Assembly: GCA_003024985.2 (NCBI GenBank)
Contig: PXIH01S0000735.1
Reading direction: 5' to 3' (one strand)
DNA from: Euperipatoides rowelli
Taxonomy: Eukaryota > Onychophora > Udeonychophora > Euonychophora > Peripatopsidae
DNA: 12,308 nt
Shown: piece by piece, positions 1 to 8,723 of the stretch
Layout: the number at the start of each line of letters is the position of its first letter
How positions within the stretch are numbered: position 1 is the stretch's first letter
Program-made: the position numbers and the translations under genes
Notes under the pieces: model-generated
Told to the model about the DNA's origin: nothing
The model's database searches: none
The model's input: the letters and a program-made list of their open reading frames with translations, nothing else

Positions 1-2008
1 TTCAAGGAAAAATATTTTCAATTTCTAAGATCAACAATCCAAAATGAAAAATTCACTTTCCCCACCACCTGTTTTTAGTCCCTTCCCCCCCCCCCATTTC
101 TTCACCCTGACTCTACTCCCCCTCCCCTCTGCAAATTTCTAAAAGTTTAAACAATACTAAAATAGCTTGTTATTGAATTTGTTAGAATTTTAATCCCCCA
201 TTTGTTGAAAAATAAATTAAATTAATTCCAATTTCTAAAGATAACATCCCAAATGATTTTCCATTTTTTTTGGGGAGGCCATGTACCGAAGGAAACTTTT
301 ATTGGCAAAAATTAATCCAAATTTTTCTCTCTTGCAAACAAATTATTTACTAAATGAAATATTAGCACACGTACATAAATATGATCAAACAAGTAAGCCT
401 AAGCCTTTACACTTTATTGCCAAACTTTTTTACATTCGCTAATATAGATATCATCAGTTAGTCTTAGATTTTTATTTTTTGTCAATCATTTATAGACTCA
501 TATTTTTCATATTAAACTTTCTCCATTTTTAATCCCCAAAATTATTTTTTCATTCCCTCCATTTGCCATAGACATCTCTTCTATTCTTATAATTTTTTAA
601 CATCTCATACAATCCCCACACATCTATAACCCCTCACCTTCCCTTTCCCCACCCCTACATATTCAAATGTACCAACTTTAAACATAGATGACACCACCAT
701 TTCCCCTCTTTTCATCACATATAAGATTTATATCGGGAGTATGTTTCTCCTTTTTATTAACCATTTTATTTATCGATCCAGATTGCTTAAGAATAACCTT
801 TTGGATTTACCGTCGTAACCTTCATACAGTATATTAGTTTCAGCTTCCGAACATATTCAACTTAACGTTTAGTTTTTTTTTTTGACTGGCTCTATTTCAT
901 TAACATTATTCTGTTTGAGAGTAAAACTTCCATTTGGATTTTTCTTTTACTCCTTCATTGGATTTTAAATTTTTATTTAAATTTATTACAAAATACTCAA
1001 TAGATTTAACATTTGAACTTTCAAATTCTTCAATATTATCAGTGTGTGAACTCCTTTAATATTTTTATATGGAATCAATTCATCATATAAATAAATTTAA
1101 TCAAGTACTATCCAGAACTTTCTATCTCGATTGACGTTATCATTAGAAATTTTATTTTATTTTGTACATAATCTATTCATTCTTATTTCCATTTTACTAA
1201 TCAAATTTATGTTGGAATATATTAATGTCTTCATATCCTTTGTGGGCCAGAGGACATATTGTAAAACTTAAATATTTTCTTTTATGTTAATTATAGTCCA
1301 ATTTGCATACTCTATTAGTGTGTATTGTTATATATTTACAATAAACATGAAATAACATACTTCCCTCAACCTACTTCTCCTTTCCCTAACACTTACCCTC
1401 CATTTCACACCTCACTTCCCATCCTCTCGACCAATAAGAATCTTGCCACTATCCTAATGATTTTATATATATACAAATACAAATGTCTGACAACTATATA
1501 GTCCAGCGAGGTTGTCTCTAAAACAATTTACTGCAAATCTACTTTAACCAGTATTCTTTTTCTTTCATTTGTTTTGCTGATTTTGTTAGCCAGTTGATAC
1601 TATCAAATGTCAAATGCAGAAAATCTACATTGTACATTTTTAAAGTACAAAAATTCAGATGGAAGTGATTTTTAATTTTTTTTTAAAAAAATACTCAAAT
1701 TCTACAAATAGTTTTAAAATATAAATAACTTCTCATTAGTATTTAACCATTTTAATTATTTCATGTTTGATTATAAATGTATAATTGTAATTATTAGGCA
1801 AAATTAACCAAACTCATCAAATTTAAAAAAATGAATTTGTTTTATACAATAAACTTTAATTATAAAGATTAAGCTCCGCATTTTCATAAATTAAGTCAAT
1901 TAGTCGTCTACCGATGGTCTGTGCAATTCTATTAAATCCTCATGCTCAATTTTATAAAATCATGTCGTCTAGCTAACAAATTACATTACCATGAATCTTC
2001 TATTTCAG
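1..2008. other. Upstream intron or gene flank without recognisable exons
   Basis: No segment here carries the repeat signature of the downstream gene or an open frame bounded by plausible splice sites. It ends in the acceptor tatttcag at 2001-2008, so at least its 3' part is intron. Composition is A+T-rich with several C/T-rich tracts on the + strand (about 61-130, 601-660 and 1365-1430), including a run of 11 C at 85-95. The previous coding exon must end in phase 1 and lies upstream of the window, unless it is a very short exon that I could not recognise. Confidence 0.6.
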
Positions 2009-2127
2009 ATACTTTTGAAGTTTTGGGTGACATCACTACTGAGAATGGTATTAATGGTATAAACTTAAAGGAATTAAATGAGCGAGCCATTAAGCTTAAA
2101 AAAGACATGCAGATACCAGTAGACAAA
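2009..2127 (+). CDS. Exon A: beta-rich repeat unit R1 of a large EAR-repeat protein (partial gene)
   Basis: This is the first exon visible in the window. It is entered at phase 1 after acceptor tatttcag and left at phase 0 through donor gtaatt. It encodes residues 1-40, a full repeat unit starting at the T-F pair (residues 2-3), then G-D-I, the N-G-I-N turn and the K-K-D-M-Q-I end. Splicing gives V-D-K joined to T-F of the next exon, which restores the K-T-F boundary seen in the other units; that match fixes the donor choice. An ATG at 1942 is in frame, but it lies before the acceptor and the residues it adds do not resemble the repeat, so I do not treat it as the start. The unit occupies exactly one exon. 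Function is unknown beyond membership of the repeat array. Confidence 0.85.
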
Positions 2128-2205
2128 GTAATTAATTTTAAAAATATTTTTAGCTTTCATTTATTTTTTAATTTTTTTTAACCTTGGATTTTTTTTTTAT
2201 TTTAG

Positions 2206-2334
2206 ACATTCCTGGAATCATTGACTGTATCCGAGAACTTAGGGATTCATGGGTTTATTAATAATGTTAATTTGACATTCCTCAATGAGGATGCACTTCG
2301 GAAAACTGGATCACAAAAAGTTACAGGAAAGAAG
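2206..2334 (+). CDS. Exon B: repeat unit R2
   Basis: The exon is a symmetric phase 0/0 exon of exactly 43 codons between a T-rich acceptor (ending tttag) and donor gtaact. It encodes residues 41-83: T-F at the start, a hydrophobic strand, the turn N-N-V-N, then G-S-Q-K-V-T-G-K-K, matching the D-Q-x-I-x-G-x-K end of other units. N-L-T at the turn is a potential N-glycosylation sequon. The preceding intron is only 78 bp. Being symmetric and one unit long, it could be duplicated or skipped without a frameshift, which suits growth of the array by exon duplication. Confidence 0.87.
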
Positions 2335-3895
2335 GTAACTAATTTAAAACATCGGAACATTTGCCTTTTTATTAACTCTTGATATAAAAATTAAATGTTA
2401 GATTTTTATATTTACTTTTTAAGATATAACCATGATTGTGTTCGTAAAATTGAACTATTTAGTTTCAGAAATTCTTAAATGTGGCCACCATGGCTGCAAG
2501 AGCTCACCAATTTTGGTGTAAGTCACGATTAAACCAATCGCAGCAGTGGATTATTTCATTAAGAATAAATGCCAAAATTAATTATGGACCAAAATATCTG
2601 ACATTCCTTTATAAAGATGTAAATTGCTTAGTTTATTAATCAATGTTAAATTTTCTAAATTTTTTCATTGCAGTGTTAGTCACATGGAAAGATCGACTGG
2701 GGTTTTATAAGACCCAATATTATCAAACACAAATGGAAGAATACTTGATTTAAACTAAATTGACTAGCAATGCAAATCTAGTTTTGAATATATATACAAT
2801 TTTTTCCATTTATAAAAGTAACTCATATCCCAGAATAAGATCTTCGACTATCGGAAAGATTTAAAAATTAAACTCTGTATGATTATTTAAATTTTTAAAA
2901 TGCAACAAAAGTATTTAAAGCATATCTGATTTCAAAGTAACCTGCAAAATATCAAAACTATTTTGCCAAGTTAGTCAATATGTTTATTTGTAAAAAAAAA
3001 AAATTACTCTTTATACAATGGGACAAAAACTTCAATTATTCTTAGAGTCCACCAAACATGTTGTGCTCACTATATACTATACTGACATTATTATGGGCCA
3101 AATACAACACAAAAACATTTTTAATTATAAATTTAATTAATGTGAAGTATGAACTGGCTAAAACTTCATTGAGCATTCACCTTTTACCATTTTAATTTCA
3201 TATAAAATATAAACGACCCCTCCCCGCACACTATCCCAAGGGTGCCCAACCGCTTTGTACATGTGAGCTACTTTAGTTTAGCAACCTCAACATCTATACA
3301 TAAAAATAAAATTTGAAGCTGATCAATGTTTATCAAGTTAATCAAAATATAAACAAAGCAATAGGAACAGTATCAAATAAAAATTGATTTTTGTGAAATT
3401 TTCATTGTGCAATAAAAAATGAATTAAAAATATTAATAAATTAATTAAAAATTTTTGAACCTAAAAGAATGCATGTTTTTCCCATTGGCCATCAAAGTTA
3501 ATCTTGTTCTTTAAGACTGTTAAAATGTCTGACGGTGGATATGAAGGAAGATCATGTTTGAGCCTTTTTGGGTAACATCGTTTATCCGTGTATTTATAAA
3601 GGTGAGGAGCTACGTTAGTCTTTTATAATAAAATTGACTGGCATTTTTAATAGCAAAAAAAAAAATTATTGGTAAATAAGTAGCCTATAATTTTAAATTT
3701 TAATATTTTGTGATTGTACTGTGTATTGTATATTTTGATTATGGTTTTAATAAAATATTTAATTTTCTTTTTCAAAATATTTTCGGTACACTTTGGTAAT
3801 TTTATTATCGATAACCAAAAATGACTAAACCGATTATTGAATCCGTAAAATCTGTACAATATTCACACTAAGTTAATTCAGTGTTTCCTTTTTAG
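2335..3895. other. Long intron (1561 bp) between units R2 and R3
   Basis: The intron has donor gtaact and acceptor ttccttttta ending tttag. The repeat reads continuously across it (T-G-K-K then I-F-T-S-G), so no exon appears to be missing. It contains a GC-richer patch at about 2480-2560 with an isolated ATG in a strong Kozak-like context, A- and T-runs (for example 2993-3002), and the string caagggtgcccaacc at 3237-3251. No protein gene is convincing on either strand. Confidence 0.75.
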
Positions 3896-4004
3896 ATTTT
3901 TACTTCAGGATTTTCTGTAAATGGTAATTTGGATGCAGGGTCTGTTAATGGTATGAACTTAGCTGAAGATATGTTGACTAAAACAACTGATCAGATTATA
4001 AGAG
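3896..4004 (+). CDS. Exon C: repeat unit R3
   Basis: The exon is entered at phase 0 and left at phase 1 (agag then gtaaat). It encodes residues 84-119 plus the first base of residue 120: I-F in place of T-F, V-N-G-N-L strand, the turn V-N-G-M-N, and T-D-Q-I-I-R-G, a clear version of the D-Q-x-I-x-G end. The G codon is split by the next intron. Together with exons A and B this is the third successive one-unit exon. Acceptor and donor are both strong, and joining to the next exon gives I-I-R-G-S-Y-T-F, which keeps repeat spacing at 39 residues. Confidence 0.87.
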
Positions 4005-4087
4005 GTAAATCTACTGATAATACAATTACAATGAAATGTTTCAATTGTCTTCAATTCTAAACTTGATTCTTGCTCTTCTTTCTCTAG

Positions 4088-4464
4088 GCTCCTATACATT
4101 TAAATCTGATGTCAACATTGCTGGTGATGTCATCATTTCTGGAAAGATTAATGATGTGGATATTTCTGAATTAAATAAGAATAGTGTTAAAATTAACCAG
4201 GATAATACCATTGAAGGAAATCTTCTATTTAAAAATGAGTTGACTATTGGCAATCTTGAAGTGACTGGGTTGATTGATGGAGTCGATTGGAAAACATTAG
4301 TTCAAGAAGCAGTTTATCTGGATAAAGACCAAACAATTTCTGGTGTTAAAACCGTAAAAGGATCAATGATTGTTCAAGGTGATGTAACAGTAGTGGATAC
4401 AGTCAATGACATTGATTTATCTGAATTTGTTAAAGATGTGGTCTTTATTGATAAACCAAATCAG
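4088..4464 (+). CDS. Exon D: repeat units R4, R5 and R6 in one exon
   Basis: This is the largest exon (377 nt), entered at phase 1 after tctctag and left at phase 0 at gtaaga. It encodes residues 120-245. Three units are in register, starting at residues 123 (T-F), 166 (L-F) and 208 (T-V). Each has the G-D/N-V/L strand, the turn (N-D-V-D, D-G-V-D, N-D-I-D) and the aliphatic-x-x-D end (D-N-T-I-E-G, D-Q-T-I-S-G, K-P-N-Q followed by V-I-T-G in the next exon). An in-frame ATG at 4036 lies within the 83-bp upstream intron; the hydrophobic stretch it would give is chance translation of T-rich intron sequence rather than a signal peptide. Three units without introns suggest intron loss or tandem duplication within an exon. 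Confidence 0.92.
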
Positions 4465-4640
4465 GTAAGATCATGAAGTTTCTAAGCCTGTTTCTTCATT
4501 GTGGGCTAACAAACTCAAACATAATGTATTCAGACATTTGATAGTTACCTTATTGAAATTAGTTCATTGCCACTATATTAGTTGGCATAATCTATATTCA
4601 AATAGTTTACATTTGATTTTTGTAATTCAAGATAACCACC

Positions 4641-4719
4641 AATTTTTATACTAATGTAATGTCTTGCACAATACAAGGGNAATTTTTATACTAATGTAAT
4701 GTCTTGCACAATACAAGGG
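4641..4719. repeat. Exact 39-bp duplication flanking a single-N gap (likely assembly artefact)
   Basis: Bases 4641-4679 and 4681-4719 are identical over 39 bp and are separated by the only N in the window, at 4680. The second copy runs straight into a G homopolymer. The simplest reading is that two contigs ending at a hard-to-sequence poly-G tract were joined without merging their overlap. The true genome probably has a single copy. The gap is intronic and does not affect the coding exons. Confidence 0.85.
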
Positions 4720-4720
4720 T

Positions 4721-4735
4721 GGGGGGGGGGGGGGG
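4721..4735. repeat. Poly-G tract (15 G)
   Basis: An uninterrupted run of 15 G follows ggg-t at the end of the duplicated block. Such runs are error-prone in sequencing and explain the adjacent assembly gap. Its true length is uncertain. Confidence 0.9.
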
Positions 4736-5980
4736 TTTCTACATTAGCATCCAATTTTCCTACAATTTATCACTAACTTTAAATTACAACTTCTGCAATG
4801 TGCGTATTCCTGAATCCTAGCATGTAAATTTACAACTCTAGTCTTATTTATCATGACTACTTGTAAGGCAAAGCTGACATTAGTTTTTAATTTTGACATG
4901 TAAATTTGATATCGCATTAAAGTTATAGCCATAAAATTAATTTTTTTTTTTCAGTTTAAATTTTATTGCTAGCCTTTATACTTCTCTTGTTCTCCTTATT
5001 CTAATTTTATTTTTATGATCCCCTCCCTACCCTCAAACTTAATATTTATTGCACGAGTTATTTTCTAGGTTCAAATTTGGCACTTGTAAAATTTTCTTGC
5101 CTGGTTTTTCAACATTTTAACTTAAATTTTATGCTCCCATGAATTTTGGGTTTCTCTTTCCTTAGTTATACGGAATAAATTAATTTTACTGATGTATTAA
5201 TCACATGACATCTGTAGCATTTGTATCCAGCACAGAATCAAAACTTTGGTCTGCATATGTAATCTAAGACCGGACCAGAAATTCGATTTGAAAAGTTAAC
5301 TTCCCATTTTTAACATTTGATCTTAACTAAATTAAAGATCAAACTGATTTTTTTCTGTGATCTTAGACTGGAGAGGTTCAAAGATAGGGGTTGTCAACAT
5401 CATTGACCCCTTGTATGTTTTTAACTAATATTAAATATTTTGGATTTGTTAAAATTGTATTGATTATAAATGTTTTTCCATTTTTATTTTTGTTTTGTTT
5501 TCAATAAAACCTTGTAATAAGACATCTTTCATAGCAGTAATGCTGGTTTAATTAAATAAAATAAATAAATACATAACAACTGCATGGAAATTTCTAAATT
5601 TTTATACAAGGACCACAATCTAAAATGGAGGGCCTGCTAAAAAATTGTGATGGTCTCTATATAAATTCGTTTGCAGGACTAAAGAGATCATTGGTGCTGG
5701 AAATTTGGGTCCCCAATCTAGTGAAAATTGGCATCTTATTTTAAACACACATGACTATCAAATTGGCAGTGATAAATTTTTAAAATTACAATACAACTAT
5801 TACAAGTGTCTAAAGTAAATGTATTACTGATTGGAGAGATGTCAGAAATATTTGCACTTTGCTTATGGGTATTAAAACATTAAAATAAACAAGTTTCCCT
5901 GACATTCAAACATCAATTTAGGAAAAAATTAGTTTCGAGCAAAAATTTGAGGTAAAATAGTGACTTCTCAGTTCTGAAAT

Positions 5981-6246
5981 CTGGATCTAGACATTTTTTT
6001 TGGGAGGGGCAAAGTTGGCTTCTGAAGCCCCCAAGTTCTGTGTTTTTCCAAACAAAATATTTTGATAAGCTTTTTTTTTGTCATTTTGTACTTCAAATGT
6101 AAATTTGAAGCTTTTTTTTTTTTTTGTTAAACATTTTGATAGCCCTTATTATACTGTAATGTTTTACTTCAAGGCCCATTTTGCAGCCCCTCTGTGGTAC
6201 CCGGAGCATTTGCCCCCCCCCCCCTCTTGCTCTCCTCTAGATCTGG
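5981..6246. repeat. Imperfect foldback region with G-rich and C-rich arms
   Basis: The left arm (5981-6013) has ctggatctaga, then a T-run, then gggaggggcaaa. The right arm (6209-6246), read on the opposite strand, has ccagatctaga, a purine-rich linker, and a G-tract followed by caaa. The order of motifs is shared but the spacers differ. Between the arms lie a 12-C run (6213-6224 borders the right arm), T-runs and a small hairpin (cttcaaat at 6091-6098 with atttgaag at 6103-6110). This could be a decayed foldback or miniature transposon. No target-site duplication was identified. Confidence 0.3.
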
Positions 6247-6539
6247 CACTTTCTGAACTCATTGCAAATCTCCATTTCAGTTTGAATTATTTCAGATATT
6301 TGATTTTTACTTAATGAGTCATTCTTAAACTCATGGTATTTTACTATGTCACCACCTGTAGTTATGTTACTCAATCTGATAGGCAGTTTAACAGTCAAAG
6401 AAATGTAATCATTATTGGAGATTGAATTGCATTTTTCTGATCATTTTATAGGCAGCCAAATTAATCAATTTGAATGTAATTATAAATGATTTGCATATGT
6501 AGGCTAACTATTGATTATCTGACAATTTTAAATATTAAG

Positions 6540-6693
6540 GTAATAACAGGTGAAAAATCCTTTCGTGAAGAGGTTGTTGTCACTAATGAATTAACAGTGG
6601 AGAAGGATATTAAGGCACACCTGGTTGATGGCATTGATGTTGCAGATCTTGCCAGAAGAGCTGTTTACCTGCATAAAGATATGACAATTTCAG
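6540..6693 (+). CDS. Exon E: repeat unit R7 and end of R6
   Basis: The exon is entered at phase 0 and left at phase 1 (tttcag then gtaatt). It encodes residues 246-296. The first residues V-I-T-G-E-K complete the end of unit R6 from exon D, and S-F at residue 252 opens R7, which ends A-V-Y-L-H-K-D-M-T-I-S-G. R7 is about six residues longer than the average unit around the V-E-K-D-I-K-A-H-L segment. The acceptor at 6539 has a poor pyrimidine tract and the exon opens with gtaata, but it is the position that keeps both frame and repeat register. The alternative acceptor at 6549 would break the frame from exon D. Confidence 0.85.
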
Positions 6694-6779
6694 GTAATTT
6701 TTAGTGCTTTGAATTAGTAATGTGAAATCACTTATGTCTTGATCCTAATAGCATATACTGTATATATATTTTTTTTAAG

Positions 6780-6881
6780 GAAAGAAAACATTTAAAAATA
6801 AAGTTTACTTCAATAAAGATATCGTCATAGATGGCAAACTAAATGATGTTAAAATATCACAAGAAATTGTAACCTTGTCAG
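6780..6881 (+). CDS. Exon F: repeat unit R8
   Basis: This is a symmetric phase 1/1 exon. It encodes residues 297-330: G-K-K-T-F at the start, then V-Y-F-N-K-D-I-V-I-D-G-K-L-N-D-V-K, and it stops in T-L-S with the following G codon split. It therefore holds one unit shifted to start just before K-T-F. Flanking introns are 86 and 73 bp. The acceptor has eight T then aag, and the donor is gtatga. Register with neighbours is exact (I-S-G-K-K-T-F upstream, T-L-S-G-D-Q-E-I downstream). Confidence 0.88.
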
Positions 6882-6954
6882 GTATGACATTAATTTTTTT
6901 TAATTTATTTATTGTCTTTAAGGAAGTTAAAAGTTAACTAGAGTTATTTCTTAG

Positions 6955-7112
6955 GTGACCAGGAAATTTTGGGACACAAAACATTTGAACATCTACTTGT
7001 GAATGGAGATATACAGGCTGGGTTGGTAAATGGTCATAACTTAATGGAATTGGAGAAAAACACCTTAAAAACTAAAGGTGACCAACTTATAACAGGACAC
7101 AAAACATTTGAG
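6955..7112 (+). CDS. Exon G: repeat unit R9 and boundaries to R10
   Basis: The exon is entered at phase 1 after cttag and left at phase 0 at gtacag. It encodes residues 331-383. It begins with G-D-Q-E-I-L-G-H-K-T-F-E, runs through V-N-G-D-I-Q and the turn V-N-G-H-N, and ends with G-D-Q-L-I-T-G-H-K-T-F-E. The exon is thus bracketed by two copies of the D-Q-x-I/L-x-x-G-H-K-T-F-E boundary, and the DNA of those boundaries shares 17 identical bases (6972-6988 and 7095-7111). That suggests local duplication or gene conversion. Confidence 0.9.
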
Positions 7113-7196
7113 GTACAGTAAATCTCTCAAATAAAACTGCATTATCTAACTTGTCGACTTTTATTTTGATTTGGTGATTTTTTTCTGGGTTTTAAG

Positions 7197-7505
7197 GGTC
7201 CAGTTTCTTTCTTGAGTGATGTAATAGTCAAAGGACTGGTAAACAATATGGATTTCAATCGATCAGTTGTAACATTAAATACAGATCAAGAAATTAGTGG
7301 TATGAAAACTTTTACAAGTCAGCTGGTTATAGATGGGAATTTGTATGTGCATGGGTTACTAGCTGGGGTAGACATTGAAGCATTGGCTTATGAAGCGGTT
7401 TACTTGGAACAGGATTCAACCCTGAATGGCCATCTCAAATTTTGGGATGCAGTTTTCAAGGCCAAAACAACTGTGGGTGGCAAAGTCAATCTTGTAGATT
7501 TAAGC
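7197..7505 (+). CDS. Exon H: units R10, R11 and start of R12
   Basis: This is a symmetric phase 0/0 exon of 103 codons (residues 384-486), with acceptor ttttaag and strong donor gtaagt. It completes R10 (turn V-N-N-M-D, with N-R-S as a potential glycosylation site, then T-D-Q-E-I-S-G-M-K). It contains all of R11 (T-F at 421, turn L-A-G-V-D, A-V-Y-L-E-Q-D-S). It also opens R12 (K-F at 464), which runs to G-K-V-N-L-V-D-L-S and is then cut off by the helical segment in the next exon. R12 is therefore a half unit that closes the array. No cysteine occurs anywhere from residue 1 to 486. Confidence 0.92.
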
Positions 7506-8005
7506 GTAAGTACTTTATTTTGTCTTTACAATTATATTTTATTTAAATTGCATGATTTTTTAAAATTAGGCTTCCTGTACATGTTTTACAGAATGATAAA
7601 TCTGATTTTCTTCTCATAAAAAGTGCATTGGTTTTTGGTAAAGTGTGGATATTAAACTATATAAACTATCCATATTAAAGTAAGCAAGCAGTGCTTCTGA
7701 CAAATTATCAACTGAGTATAGTTTATACTTGATTTTTCTGATAAGGCTTTTTGTTTGTAACCAGTTTATTTGACATTAGCTTCACTAACATGTCTTTGAA
7801 ACTAAATAAGGTTTCATGGCACTAAGCTAATCAGCTAGCAGAAATAATGATTGTTTAAAAATCATCTAAAAATATCCTAATTTTACTTTAAACTGAACTC
7901 TTATACTGCAACTAGTTTCAAAGTTTAATTGATCTAAGTGCCCTTTGTTCCATTCCAAACATTCCTTGCAGAAATAGTAGACTGGAACTTGTTTTTACCT
8001 GTAAT

Positions 8006-8047
8006 TTAGACCCATCAGTTGTGATATATCACAAGTGATGGGTCTAA
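8006..8047. repeat. 42-bp near-perfect palindrome in intron
   Basis: The two 21-base arms pair at 20 of 21 positions with no spacer; the centre is gatatatc and the only mismatch is G8018 against G8035. Outer arms read agacccatca and tgatgggtct. It could extrude as a cruciform in DNA or fold into a stable hairpin in the pre-mRNA. It may be a foldback remnant. Confidence 0.85.
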
Positions 8048-8381
8048 TATGGTGTACATTTAAACAGTTAAAAACAAGTTAATTTGTCTAAACTTGACTA
8101 ATTATTAATTCAAATTTTAATCAATAAAATGTAATTCCAACAGGCTGTAGTTTTCAGTTAAACTGCAAATCAACTTGTAAAATTTTTGAAAAGGTTAAAT
8201 GAAGTTAAACTCATTCAAGTTTATTTTGCATGTGATATAACTTTTGTTTTGTCTTGATGTCTTAAACTGGACTAACTATAAATCCTCGTGCTTAAACTTT
8301 TATAATATAAATAATTATGAGCTTTTAAGATTTGTTGTTGGGTGCATGTAGCCATGAAGACAATACCTGCCCCATCAAGAG

Positions 8382-8600
8382 TTTTTTTTTTTTTTTGACA
8401 ATTTGTTTTGTATTGTTTGGTTTTATAGTTGTTTGTTTTTATGTACAGTATATAGATTGTTTATAATTTGTTTATTTCTGTTTTTGCTGTATATGTGTTG
8501 ATTCTGTACTTTCTTTGTTTTGGTGATATCTATTTTTCATAGAATCACTACTGTACAAACTCTTCGGGGTTTAATACTTTTATAATAAATAATAATAATC
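8382..8600 (+). repeat. T/G-rich segment ending in ATA repeats; possible retroelement tail
   Basis: A run of 15 T (8382-8396) is followed by about 150 bases of T- and TG-rich sequence. Next comes cttcggggtttaatac at 8561-8576, and the segment ends in taataaataataataat. Simple triplet endings of this sort are common at the 3' ends of non-LTR retrotransposons, but there is no coding remnant and no target-site duplication that I could confirm, so it may just be low-complexity intron. Confidence 0.25.
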
Positions 8601-8723
8601 TAACATCTTGAAGCTCGTACATTAAAATGAAGTATTGCAAATTTGTATAATCTATAGTGCAATAACAACTTGACCTTATTCCTTGAACCAACTTAAACCA
8701 TTGATTTGATATTGCTTATCTAG

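Larger units (their letters stand above)
4465..6539. other. Long intron (2075 bp) between units R6 and R7
   Basis: The intron has donor gtaaga, and its acceptor is a weak attaag at 6534-6539. The repeat is continuous across it (K-P-N-Q then V-I-T-G-E-K). It holds the assembly gap and duplication at 4641-4719, a 15-G run, a short inverted repeat (tttgatctt at 5316-5324 with aagatcaaa at 5335-5343) and the foldback region at about 5981-6246. Open frames inside it, on both strands, show no protein similarity that I recognise. Confidence 0.75.
2009..7505 (+). repeat. Protein-level tandem array: 11.5 units of ~42 residues, spread over eight exons
   Basis: Units begin at residues 2, 41, 84, 123, 166, 208, 252, 300, 340, 381, 421 and 464, so spacing is 39-48 with most at 39-44. 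The shared pattern is T/S-F, a strand with V/I/L at alternate positions, G-D/N-V/L, a second strand, G-x-V/I-N/D-G/D-V/I/M-D/N, a short helical-looking L-x-x-x-A-V-Y-L, then D-Q-x-I-x-G-x-K. Alternating hydrophobic residues with turns suggest a beta-rich elongated or solenoid fold; this is inference. The array continues upstream of the window for an unknown length. I cannot match it to a named domain. Confidence 0.88.
7506..8723. other. Long intron (1218 bp) between repeat array and coiled coil
   Basis: The intron has donor gtaagt and acceptor cttatctag. It contains the 42-bp palindrome at 8006-8047 and a T-rich segment at 8382-8600. V-D-L-S joins N-L-L-E-E in phase 0, giving the expected V-D-L-x-x-L spacing, so no exon seems to be missing. 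Confidence 0.75.

Noticed and set aside
1942-2181. An ATG-initiated 79-codon frame as a gene start
   Set aside because: The ATG lies before a good acceptor (2001-2008), only the part after the acceptor matches the repeat unit, and the stop lies in the short T-rich intron after the donor at 2128.
2490-2639. A 49-codon frame with a near-perfect Kozak context (gccaccatgg)
   Set aside because: It lies inside an intron, encodes nothing recognisable and has no conserved features; more likely part of an old repeat or chance.
2674-2700. Good-looking acceptor (ttcattgcag) in the R2-R3 intron
   Set aside because: In the required phase 0 it meets a stop at the second codon (tgt tag), and the repeat is continuous without an exon here.
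3237-3270. caagggtgcccaacc, reminiscent of hAT-type transposon ends
   Set aside because: No matching inverted end or 8-bp target duplication was found nearby, so the resemblance is too short to call.
3647-3859. Minus-strand 70-codon frame
   Set aside because: Very AT-rich, composed mostly of I, K, N and F, and within an intron; typical of chance frames in such sequence.
4744-4932. Minus-strand 62-codon frame
   Set aside because: Intronic, no recognisable domain, no splice or promoter context; expected by chance.
6078-6314. Plus-strand 78-codon frame containing a proline run
   Set aside because: It is a translation of the poly-T and poly-C foldback region in the intron and has no repeat or EAR features.
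6452-6475. A 24-nt phase 0 microexon between tatag and gtaat in the R6-R7 intron
   Set aside because: It is frame-compatible but would insert eight residues into the conserved end of unit R6; the repeat is regular without it. Transcript evidence could revive it.
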